Shown: positions 16,677 to 23,457 of the stretch, in pieces
Layout: each line of letters starts with the position of its first letter
How positions within the stretch are numbered: position 1 is the first letter of the stretch
NCBI GenBank assembly: GCA_019247495.1
Contig: JAFAOU010000203.1
Location: forward strand, 1 to 35,813
DNA: 35,813 nucleotides
Direction of reading: 5' to 3'
Source: Acidobacteriota bacterium
GTDB taxonomy: Bacteria; Acidobacteriota; Thermoanaerobaculia; Gp7-AA8
Notes under the pieces: model-generated
The model's database searches: none
What the model saw: the letters and a program-made list of their open reading frames with translations, nothing else
Told to the model about the DNA's origin: nothing
Program-made: the position numbers and the translations under genes

Positions 16677-17849
16677 ATGGATTCGCGAACACATCTCCTG
16701 TCTGCCGAACCGAAGGCGAGCGTTCATTTCCCCAACCTGAATGCGTTGCGTTTCATCGCAGCATCCGCGGTAATCGTCCATCACATCGAGCTGGCCAAGA
16801 GCGTGTTTGGGCTGCCGAACATCGCGGACCTCCCGGCAATCCCAGCGATCGGACCCCTCGGCGTGGTGCTGTTCTTCGTCCTGAGCGGCTTCCTGATCAC
16901 CTATCTTCTGTTCGTTGAGAAAAGCACCACCGGCCGGATTTCGGCCGGCCGTTTCTATATACGGCGGATTTTGCGGATATGGCCGTTGTATTACCTCGTC
17001 GTCACCCTTGGCCTGTTTGTGCTTCCCCGTATTGCTTCACTCCATCCGTTTGCGGGACGCATCAGCGGAGATTTCATTGCGAGCATAGTGATGATGTACG
17101 GCTTTCTGCCGAACGTCGCGCTCGTTCTTTACCCGCCGATCCCGCTGATCTCGCAAGCATGGTCGGTCGGTTCTGAGGAACAGTTCTATCTGATCTGGCC
17201 GTGGATCATCCGGCGCAGCCGGGGAACGTACCGCCCTTTAATTGCAACCATCGCAATCTACGGGGTGCTACTTGTAATCATGTTCTTCGCCCGAAGGTGG
17301 TTCAACTCCACACTGGTCCGAGCGCTGGCAGGCCTCCTCGGCACGCTCTCAATCGACTGTATGGCAATCGGCGGGATCGCAGCGGTAGCCTATCTGCGGC
17401 GCGAGCGGTTTCTATCGATTGTCTTCGATCGGCGGCTGCAGTTGGTTGTTTACGTCGTTTTGCTGGTCATGCTCGCGAAAGGATTTACGCTTCCGGATCG
17501 TCTGCACTACCACATTTACGCTCCGCTTTTCGCGTTTGTGATTCTGAATCTTGCCTGCAACGAGCGCACAATCATTTCTCTCGAAGCTGCGCCTTTGAAT
17601 TATCTCGGAAAGATCTCTTACGGCCTCTACATGTACCACGGGTTCGCGATTGCTATTACATTCAAAGTGTTGTCGCTATGGCATATGGAGAGAGCAGTCG
17701 TCTTGCAGTACGTTGGAACCTTTGCGACGACCATTGTGGCCGCGGCGATTTCCTACCACGCGATCGAGTATCCGATTCTCAGGAAGAAATACGCGTTTTC
17801 GAGTGTGGTGAGCGGCGACATCGCATCGGAAGCCGCGAACCCGACTTAG
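16677..17849 (+). CDS. Acyltransferase family 3 (OafA/NodX/ExoZ-like) membrane protein
   Basis: A 390-residue membrane protein with about ten helices that should move an acyl group, commonly acetyl, onto a sugar hydroxyl of the glycan. Family motifs are NLNALRFIAASAVIVHH near the N-terminus, VLFFVLSGFLITY, RFYIRRILRIWPLYY and QAWSVGSEEQFYLIWP. LGKISYGLYMYHG lies near the C-terminus. The start is ambiguous: ATG 16641 would add 12 residues, but the promoter-like TAGACT at 16658 favours 16677. The second half of the gene is visibly less GC-rich than its neighbours, with stretches near 50 percent by eye, which may reflect separate acquisition. It ends 4 nt from the convergent WbqC-like gene. Confidence 0.9.
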   Translation: MDSRTHLLSAEPKASVHFPNLNALRFIAASAVIVHHIELAKSVFGLPNIADLPAIPAIGPLGVVLFFVLSGFLITYLLFVEKSTTGRISAGRFYIRRILRIWPLYYLVVTLGLFVLPRIASLHPFAGRISGDFIASIVMMYGFLPNVALVLYPPIPLISQAWSVGSEEQFYLIWPWIIRRSRGTYRPLIATIAIYGVLLVIMFFARRWFNSTLVRALAGLLGTLSIDCMAIGGIAAVAYLRRERFLSIVFDRRLQLVVYVVLLVMLAKGFTLPDRLHYHIYAPLFAFVILNLACNERTIISLEAAPLNYLGKISYGLYMYHGFAIAITFKVLSLWHMERAVVLQYVGTFATTIVAAAISYHAIEYPILRKKYAFSSVVSGDIASEAANPT

Positions 17850-17853
17850 GGGG

Positions 17854-18555
17854 CTATCCGAGAAGAGTACCCGCACCTCCCCAGATGTAGCGCGGCGCGT
17901 CAGGCCCGGTCATGAAGATGAGGTCGAGTACCGAGACGAACGGATCGAATGGCGGATGGAGTTGCGGATACTCGGGATAGTCGTAGGTCATCCACTCCAG
18001 CGTGATGCCGGCGTCATCGAACTGCTGCGGCTCGATGTAGTCGCGGGCCGCGGGCCCGCTCAGGTAGTGCGTGGCGCCAAGCTCGCGCAGGATTCCGATC
18101 AGCCGTTCCGTTTTGGTTCCGGTGGCGCGCAGTTGCGATGAGCGGACGAAGCGGGTTCGTTGAATGCCGAGCCGCGCTGCGATTTCAATCGTTGTCGCGA
18201 TCGTGAAATCGGCCAGCAACCGCGGCGGATCAGCGTAAAAGCCGCCAATCCAATCGTCGTCAAAGTACGGCGCGGCGGCATACGAGCGGCGAAGCGTCTC
18301 GAAATGCTCGCGTGGCCACGCGTTGCCGATCGGCACGATCGCGTTGATGGGAATCTTCGCGCTGACGATGCCGCGCTGCGGAACCGGAATCGTGAGCCAC
18401 GCCGCTCCCCTCTCGGTTTTGATGCGGTTGCGGTTCCGCCAGCCGTTCTTGTCGTACTGCACGTCGTCGTAGAAGACGAAAACATCAGCGCGATGGATGA
18501 GATCGAAGTAGCCGCGCCATGGAATGTAGGACGGCTGAAGAATGACGCATCTCAT
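17854..18555 (-). CDS. WbqC-like family protein
   Basis: A 233-residue soluble protein. The N-terminus LQPSYIPWRGYFDLI, then DVFVFYDDVQYDKNGWRNRNRIK and ITLEWMTYDYPEYPQL near the C-terminus, are typical of the WbqC family found in O-antigen and lipopolysaccharide loci. The biochemical role is not firmly established. From memory it has been proposed to act in acylation of 4-amino sugars, for example with amino acids. The gene overlaps the formyltransferase by four bases (ATGA), so a joint role in modifying an amino sugar is likely. I infer no more than that. Confidence 0.85.
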   Translation of the reverse strand: MRCVILQPSYIPWRGYFDLIHRADVFVFYDDVQYDKNGWRNRNRIKTERGAAWLTIPVPQRGIVSAKIPINAIVPIGNAWPREHFETLRRSYAAAPYFDDDWIGGFYADPPRLLADFTIATTIEIAARLGIQRTRFVRSSQLRATGTKTERLIGILRELGATHYLSGPAARDYIEPQQFDDAGITLEWMTYDYPEYPQLHPPFDPFVSVLDLIFMTGPDAPRYIWGGAGTLLG

Positions 18556-19208
18556 CCGCGCAGCCCGAATCGCTCGAGGGCGGGCGAGACCGGCAACGTG
18601 CCGTAGCGAGCATCACGGATTACGACGCGCCCTTGGCCATCGTGCTCGACGCGTCCCTCTCCATACCAAGCGATCACCTGCAGGTACATCGGCTCGAGCA
18701 GCTCGTAAACGCGGCGGCCGTAGTCATCGGGCATCTCGCCGGGAATCGTACCGACGACAGCCTGGGCCACGATCGGACCGGCATCGACTTCATCGACTAC
18801 CTCGTGAATCGTTGCGCCGCCGAAACGCGCTCCCGATGCCAGAGTGCGTCGCATCCCGTGCATTCCAGCGAACGCCGGAAGCAGCGCAGGGTGAACGTTG
18901 ATGATCCGTCCGGCGTAATGCCGGACCAGCGGCGGCGGCAGCACGCGATCGAACGTCAGCGCAATCAAATCGAGACCGGCATCGATGAGCAGCGCCGTCA
19001 GATCGCGATCAAACGCCGGACGATCGGAAGGGTCGAGGCGAACGCAGCGAACTCCATGGCCTGATGCAAACGTATCGAGATCGGGCGCTGCCTTTCTTTC
19101 GAGGATGAGCAAGGCTGGATCGACGAGCGCTGCGTCTATCTGCTCGACGGCAGCGCGAAACAGAGAACCATTGCCGGAGACGCAAAATCCGACGCGCAAC
19201 CTGCTCAC
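18552..19208 (-). CDS. PurN-scaffold formyltransferase, probably acting on a sugar
   Basis: The 218-residue protein matches the glycinamide-ribonucleotide formyltransferase fold: SGNGSLF near residues 11-17, then Asn104 and His106 in INVHPALLP and Asp142 in DEVDAGP. These align with the PurN catalytic triad Asn106-His108-Asp144. It should use 10-formyl-tetrahydrofolate. It could be an ordinary PurN, but it sits in a polysaccharide operon, overlaps the WbqC-like gene and follows an ArnC-like glycosyltransferase. N-formylation of a nucleotide-linked amino sugar is therefore preferred. The GTG start at 19208 overlaps the end of a possible 29-codon ORF as GTGA. Confidence 0.85.
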   Translation of the reverse strand: MSRLRVGFCVSGNGSLFRAAVEQIDAALVDPALLILERKAAPDLDTFASGHGVRCVRLDPSDRPAFDRDLTALLIDAGLDLIALTFDRVLPPPLVRHYAGRIINVHPALLPAFAGMHGMRRTLASGARFGGATIHEVVDEVDAGPIVAQAVVGTIPGEMPDDYGRRVYELLEPMYLQVIAWYGEGRVEHDGQGRVVIRDARYGTLPVSPALERFGLRG

Positions 19209-19294
19209 GATCGTGCGAGCCGCGTGGTTTGGCGGTCGTGGACAAGCACGGCGGCCGAAACGCCGTTACCGAGGATTGGAGCGGTTGGACGCAT
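19205..19294 (-). CDS. Possible 29-residue small ORF upstream of the formyltransferase
   Basis: This reading frame begins with ATG 14 nt after the ArnC-like gene's stop and ends with a TGA that overlaps the formyltransferase GTG (GTGA). A TAAGAT box lies 11 nt before it. The product begins MRPTAPILGNGVSAAV and ends TRLARS. I recognise no family. The tight spacing on both sides is what a real coupled ORF or leader peptide would show, but with only 30 codons chance cannot be excluded. Confidence 0.3.
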   Translation of the reverse strand: MRPTAPILGNGVSAAVLVHDRQTTRLARS

Positions 19295-19305
19295 AGAGAG
19301 ATTTC

Positions 19306-19311
19306 ATCTTA
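19306..19311 (-). promoter_or_regulatory. TAAGAT box before the small ORF and formyltransferase
   Basis: TAAGAT is part of the 11-bp sequence CGTGTAAGATG, which also occurs upstream of the ArnC-like gene. It overlaps the ArnC-like stop codon and could be an internal promoter. Confidence 0.25.
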
Positions 19312-20277
19312 CACGTGCGAAGAATCCGGCGGCTCCGTCGTTTCTTTGATCACGTATGCGGGCTGCTCGACCGTGCGGTTGAAGATGCGCGCCAGATACT
19401 CGCCGATGATTCCGAGCGCGAAAAGCTGCGCGCCGGAGAAGATGGCGATTGCCGACGCCAGGAATGGAAAACCGGGGACGCTCGCGCCGGTGATCAGATA
19501 CCGGCCGACGACGTACGCCAGAACGGTCAATCCGAACAGCGTGAAGACGAAACCGACCGAGCTGGCGAGCCGGAGCGGCGCCGTGCTGAAACCCGTAAGA
19601 ATGAGCATGGCTTGATTGAATAGTTTCCCCGGCGTGTAGTTGGATCGTCCGATCGTCCGCGGCAGGTGCTCGCATTTGACGGACGAAAACTTTGTCGTCC
19701 CCCATGACAGCAGCACATCGATGAGCACTTGCGGGCTGCTGTAGGTCTGAAAGGCTCCCCGCAACTCGGTGCGGAACGCCCTGAAGGCGGTGATGTCGAC
19801 GAGGTCGTCGATGCGCATTGCGTATGCGAACGCGCGCTTCGTGAATCGGGAGAAGAAGTTCCTCCAAAGACCGTGAGGAAGCGAAACCGGCGTGCCGTAA
19901 ACGACATCTTCACCGGACGCCAGCTTTGCCAGCAGCTTCGGGATCTCCTCGGGTTGATGCTGAAGATCATCATCCATGGTGACGATGACGCTGTAGCGCG
20001 CCGCGCGGACGCCGGCGAGGAGGGCGTTGTGCTGGCCGAAGTTGCGCATCATGCGGATGCCGCACACTTGCGGGTAGCGGGCGGCCAGATCGCGGACCAC
20101 TTCCCAGCTACGGTCGCGGCTTCCGTCGTTGATGAGGAGGATCTCCCACTCTCCGGCCAAAGATGGCAGTACCGTATGCAGGCGCTCCACCAGCGGCGTC
20201 AGCGACTGTTCGCTGTTGTAGACCGGTACGACCACGGAGAGGCCGGCGCGGAGGTCGCTGGTACTTGTCGATTTCAT
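19309..20277 (-). CDS. GT2 lipid-carrier glycosyltransferase (ArnC/GtrB/DPM1-like)
   Basis: A 322-residue protein, the same length as E. coli ArnC. The GT-A domain has VVVPVYNSEQS, INDGSRDRSW, RNFGQHNALLAG and TMDDDLQHQPEEIP, which contains the DDD metal site. C-terminal helices around residues 225-300 (TAPLRLASSVGF, FSGAQLFALGIIGEYLARIF) are typical. Such enzymes transfer a sugar from a nucleotide donor to undecaprenyl phosphate for later periplasmic use. It is next to a formyltransferase, as in the 4-amino-arabinose pathway where ArnC uses a formylated sugar. The actual sugar is unknown. Confidence 0.9.
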   Translation of the reverse strand: MKSTSTSDLRAGLSVVVPVYNSEQSLTPLVERLHTVLPSLAGEWEILLINDGSRDRSWEVVRDLAARYPQVCGIRMMRNFGQHNALLAGVRAARYSVIVTMDDDLQHQPEEIPKLLAKLASGEDVVYGTPVSLPHGLWRNFFSRFTKRAFAYAMRIDDLVDITAFRAFRTELRGAFQTYSSPQVLIDVLLSWGTTKFSSVKCEHLPRTIGRSNYTPGKLFNQAMLILTGFSTAPLRLASSVGFVFTLFGLTVLAYVVGRYLITGASVPGFPFLASAIAIFSGAQLFALGIIGEYLARIFNRTVEQPAYVIKETTEPPDSSHV

Positions 20278-20295
20278 CGGATCGGGGTCGCTGGC

Positions 20296-20301
20296 ATCTT
20301 A
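20296..20301 (-). promoter_or_regulatory. TAAGAT box upstream of the ArnC-like gene
   Basis: TAAGAT within CGTGTAAGATG lies 18 nt before the ATG at 20277, in the 33-nt gap after the HTTM-like gene. Identical 11-bp context recurs at 19305-19315. Confidence 0.3.
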
Positions 20302-20310
20302 CACGCCGAG

Positions 20311-21687
20311 TCATCGTGCGGTTGCGTCGAGCGCATTGCGTATCAACAGGGGGTCGAGGCCGCTGATCTCGCCCGCTTCCTCCCAGCGCGCCTCCTGATT
20401 GGCGCGAAGAACGGATGCATCGACGTCATGCGGATAGACGACGCGTCGACGATAGACGACGATTCGTCCCACCCTGACGGGGAGGCGCCTTTCACCCAGC
20501 CAGAACGCGGCGTAGCGCCGGATGACGCGCGACCCTTCAGCCGCCGCCTCTCCCGACATCGTCGCAGTCCAGATCCAATTCGAGTAGACACGACCATAGA
20601 GAGCCGGACCGGTAAGCCCGCTGGCGCTCGTATATGGCAAGACGATGCGTCCATCTCTCCCCTCGAAGACCAACATCGTCGGCCGAGGCTCGGTAAAGTG
20701 GCCGTCGAGATAGACATCATGGGAGCGCACACCCAGCAGCGACAACGCGCGGATTGTCATCACGGCGGCACGCCCTCCTATCCGTGACCCCGCCAGCGGC
20801 GGAACGCGCATCGCAAGGATCAACGCTGCGATCACCCACACGCCGAGGAGCCAGGACACCGCGCGAGATCCAGCATCGGCCGGCGCGGCACTCCGACTTT
20901 CCTCAGCTCCATAGAACTTCCCGGGGATGAGCGGAAGATAAAGCGCGATCATCCCCATGCTGAACAGTGGCAGCGGAAAGAGATACGCGATTCCGAGGTG
21001 CATCGCGATGCCGGCAACGGCGAGGGGGATACGGGCCCGCCGAAACCAGATCGTCATCGGAAAGAGAACCTCGAAGATCATCGCTCCGTACGACATCCCC
21101 TTCCATAGCCATGGGATCGGCGGCAGAGGAGGAATCCTGGCGCAGGCGAAAACCTCGGCCACCGGAGTCCAGATCGCCAGTCCGTGCCGCCACATGGGCG
21201 AACTGAGCTTCCACAAGAACGAGTCGGCGTAGGTGATTGCAAGGAGAACGGCGAAGGCAGCGAAGCAGACGGCATTCACGGGTGCCGGCGGTGCTTTGCC
21301 GGCACGGCGAGCGCGCCAGGCATCGAACGAAAGAGTGCGTTCGGAGGGAATGAGTGCAAGCAGCATCGCGCCTGGGATGTAGATCGTGTCGGCGTGATAT
21401 CCAAAGTGCCGGAGCCGGATCAGGATGCCGAAGACAGCAAGCGTCAGCAGCAGGTTCAGTGCGGCGGCGATCCGGGTCGCCACTCCGCCCATCAACGCCA
21501 ACAGGATCAACAGCCACAAACCAAGGATCAGCCGAATGTCGAAGCGGGCGGGCGCGATAAACGGAACATCATCGAAGACGAGATGCCGGAATCGAATCAG
21601 TTGCAAAACTTCACACAACAACGTGAAGGCAAAGGCGATACGAAAAACCGCGAGCGGCCGGGCGTCCCTGCCATCGCCTGAAGACAT
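20311..21687 (-). CDS. HTTM-domain-like multi-pass membrane protein
   Basis: The 458-residue protein starts MSSGDGRDARPLAVFRIAFAF. It has about eight hydrophobic segments over residues 15-320 and a soluble C-terminal part of about 130 residues. The opening Arg-Pro-Leu-Ala-Val-Phe-Arg pattern, HFGYHADTIYIPGAMLLAL, SFLWKLSSPMWRHG and FEVLFPMTIWFRRAR fit the HTTM group related to vitamin-K-dependent carboxylase. Function in bacteria is mostly unknown. ATG 21687 is used because upstream sequence has no family match. It precedes the ArnC-like gene by 33 nt on the same strand. Whether it serves the polysaccharide is not shown. Confidence 0.75.
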   Translation of the reverse strand: MSSGDGRDARPLAVFRIAFAFTLLCEVLQLIRFRHLVFDDVPFIAPARFDIRLILGLWLLILLALMGGVATRIAAALNLLLTLAVFGILIRLRHFGYHADTIYIPGAMLLALIPSERTLSFDAWRARRAGKAPPAPVNAVCFAAFAVLLAITYADSFLWKLSSPMWRHGLAIWTPVAEVFACARIPPLPPIPWLWKGMSYGAMIFEVLFPMTIWFRRARIPLAVAGIAMHLGIAYLFPLPLFSMGMIALYLPLIPGKFYGAEESRSAAPADAGSRAVSWLLGVWVIAALILAMRVPPLAGSRIGGRAAVMTIRALSLLGVRSHDVYLDGHFTEPRPTMLVFEGRDGRIVLPYTSASGLTGPALYGRVYSNWIWTATMSGEAAAEGSRVIRRYAAFWLGERRLPVRVGRIVVYRRRVVYPHDVDASVLRANQEARWEEAGEISGLDPLLIRNALDATAR

Positions 21688-21753
21688 CACCGAATGATGC
21701 GAGGCGGTTGACGCAAATGCAACGGCCGCAGCGCAGGCCGTGTGCGAGCGCCG

Positions 21754-21759
21754 TATCAT
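21754..21759 (+). promoter_or_regulatory. Candidate -10 box for the SAM methyltransferase gene
   Basis: TATCAT ends 11 nt before the ATG at 21771. Upstream in-frame sequence lacks methyltransferase similarity, so 21771 is preferred over the ATG at 21708. Confidence 0.4.
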
Positions 21760-21770
21760 GCGCTCTTCCA

Positions 21771-22400
21771 ATGAATACTCTTGATCCTGTCCTGCGTCCT
21801 TTGCTGGCGTATTACCAGACGATCCTCGCTTCGCACGGGGCGACTCCGCTCGGCGTCGGATGGAACTCGGTGAAAGCACAGCAGCTTCGGTTCGGGAAGC
21901 TGTGCAGCGTTCTTGAAGGTGAAGCGAACGTCTCGGTGATCGACTACGGCTGCGGCTACGGAGCACTGCTCCCCTACCTTCGCGCGCGCCCTGGCGATCT
22001 CGATTACTGGGGCTACGACATGTGCGGCGCGATGATCGAAGCGGCGAAGGTGGAGTTCGGTAATGAGCCGGGAACGCACTTCACGACCGATCGGGCGGAA
22101 CTGCCGCGCGCCGATTACTGCATCGCCAGCGGCATCTTCAGCTTCAAGCTGGAGGCTGATCCCGGCGCATGGCGCGATTACATGCTGGCCACGATCGACG
22201 ACATGGCCAGCCTTGCCAAATGCGGCATCGCGTTCAATGCACTGACGTCGTATTCGGATCCGGATAAGAAGCGGGACGATCTCTACTACGCCGATCCGCT
22301 CGAGATCTTCGACTACTGCAAGCGCCACGTGTCGCGCGACGTGGCACTACTGCACGACTACAAGCTCTTCGACTTCACCATCGTCGTCAGAATGAGCTGA
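21771..22400 (+). CDS. Class I SAM-dependent methyltransferase
   Basis: A 209-residue protein with the SAM-binding glycine motif VIDYGCGYGALLPYL near residues 53-67 and the following acidic strand YWGYDMCGAMIEAAK. A post-motif IASGIFSFKLE region replaces the usual motif IV. Its length fits a stand-alone small-molecule methyltransferase. The substrate is unknown. Location between polysaccharide genes suggests a sugar or a lipid-linked glycan. It is a single-gene unit, divergent from the HTTM-like gene and ending 13 nt before the convergent glycosyltransferase gene. Confidence 0.85.
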   Translation: MNTLDPVLRPLLAYYQTILASHGATPLGVGWNSVKAQQLRFGKLCSVLEGEANVSVIDYGCGYGALLPYLRARPGDLDYWGYDMCGAMIEAAKVEFGNEPGTHFTTDRAELPRADYCIASGIFSFKLEADPGAWRDYMLATIDDMASLAKCGIAFNALTSYSDPDKKRDDLYYADPLEIFDYCKRHVSRDVALLHDYKLFDFTIVVRMS

Positions 22401-22413
22401 AATCCAGCCCCAA

Positions 22414-23427
22414 TCACCCGTTGTAGCGGGCATCCGTCGGCTTGGAGCGGCCGAGGAGCTTCCGCACGCGCGGACCGATCCGCGCGCGGCGGCGGATCGA
22501 TTGCAGCCAGGTTTCGTCGATCCCGATGCGCCGCCGGTAGTTGTGCCGCAGATCGGTGGCGAAGCGCTCGGTCAGCGTAAGACGTTCGCGCAGGGAACCT
22601 GCGCCGTCGATGCGCCCGGCGAAGCGGTGATAGGCCTTGTCCAGAAACTGCTGGTAGTGCCAGAGAACTGCCTCTTCCGGCGCGATTCCCTTGACTGTCA
22701 TGCGATCCCAATTCTGCACCGGATAGTTGTAGGCGAACGAGAGCTCGCGCATCCGATCGAATCGTGACGTGGCTACAGCGCTCAAGAGATTGTTTTCGCG
22801 CAGATACGATGCCGCCGGAGGAGAAAAATCATCATCCAGCATCCGCAGCATGGCGTCGCGCCACTGTACGGCGATGTGCGCGTCGCGGCGAAGGGCGATG
22901 ACGCCGCTGTTCCAAGTGCCGCGTACGCGCTCACCCGTCAGCGTGGTCGTGACGAATGGACGGGCTGTAGCGCCGGTAAGCTCATAAAGCCGCATCCAGT
23001 ACTCCTCGAATGGATCGTCGGGACCTGACGAGGCGGTGGTTTTTGTGCTGTCCGCGACTAGCGCGATGTCTTCTCCCTCGCCGAGTTGAAAGGCGGATGG
23101 CTCACGCCAGATCAAGATGTCCGTGTCAAGAAAGGTGACGAACTCCGTGGCTGCGGTCTCCTCAGCATGCGCCAACGCGAGCGGCTTGTTGGCCAGAGCG
23201 TACTCGGCGTGCGCGGCATTGAGAGGTTCTTCGATCAGGCGGACCTCAAAGTGCTCGAGCATCTCGCGACACCACGGCGCCACGATCCGGCCAGGACGCG
23301 GAGCGTAAGCCCAGATCGCTGCGCCGGCCATCGCACCCATGTTGCGGCGCATCGTGTGAAACAACGTCGCTGCCTTGTATTCGAGGCGGTGCGCTCCCGG
23401 CTCGACGCAGACAACGAATGTGATCAT
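22414..23427 (-). CDS. GT-A-type glycosyltransferase with DTD motif (GT8-like)
   Basis: A 337-residue protein beginning MITFVVCVEPGAHRLEYKA. The FLDTDILIW stretch near residue 117 is a metal-binding DxD motif in the context typical of GT8-like and related nucleotide-diphospho-sugar transferases. NSGVIALRRDA further on is the acceptor-side motif often seen in those families. The C-terminal 70 residues are rich in Arg and Lys (RRRIG, RRRARIG, RVRKLLGRSK), which could aid membrane association. It is transcribed divergently from the large glycosyltransferase operon from a nearly overlapping promoter. Donor and linkage are unknown. Confidence 0.8.
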   Translation of the reverse strand: MITFVVCVEPGAHRLEYKAATLFHTMRRNMGAMAGAAIWAYAPRPGRIVAPWCREMLEHFEVRLIEEPLNAAHAEYALANKPLALAHAEETAATEFVTFLDTDILIWREPSAFQLGEGEDIALVADSTKTTASSGPDDPFEEYWMRLYELTGATARPFVTTTLTGERVRGTWNSGVIALRRDAHIAVQWRDAMLRMLDDDFSPPAASYLRENNLLSAVATSRFDRMRELSFAYNYPVQNWDRMTVKGIAPEEAVLWHYQQFLDKAYHRFAGRIDGAGSLRERLTLTERFATDLRHNYRRRIGIDETWLQSIRRRARIGPRVRKLLGRSKPTDARYNG

Positions 23428-23433
23428 GACGCC

Positions 23434-23439
23434 ATTCTA
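23434..23439 (-). promoter_or_regulatory. Candidate leaderless -10 box for the GT8-like gene
   Basis: TAGAAT on the minus strand lies 6 nt before the ATG at 23427. It is only 6 bp from the divergent box at 23446-23451. Confidence 0.5.
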
Positions 23440-23445
23440 TGTCGC

Positions 23446-23451
23446 TATCCT
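23446..23451 (+). promoter_or_regulatory. Candidate leaderless -10 box for the glycosyltransferase operon
   Basis: TATCCT lies 6 nt before the ATG at 23458, at the head of the operon that runs to 32376. Its upstream contacts would lie across the divergent gene's start codon. Confidence 0.5.
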
Positions 23452-23457
23452 TGACAG

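Noticed and set aside
18552..19208. Calling the formyltransferase purN outright
   Set aside because: Motifs match PurN, but operon context with WbqC-like and ArnC-like genes favours a sugar substrate; the gene symbol was therefore left blank.
19268..19310. A second very short frame (ATG at 19307) starting MKSLYASNR downstream of the ArnC-like stop
   Set aside because: Only 13 codons, ends inside the other small frame and has no coupling to the next gene.
21688..21966. Upstream extension of the HTTM-like gene
   Set aside because: The added residues are Ser/Arg-rich, overlap the divergent methyltransferase gene and precede the natural HTTM N-terminus.
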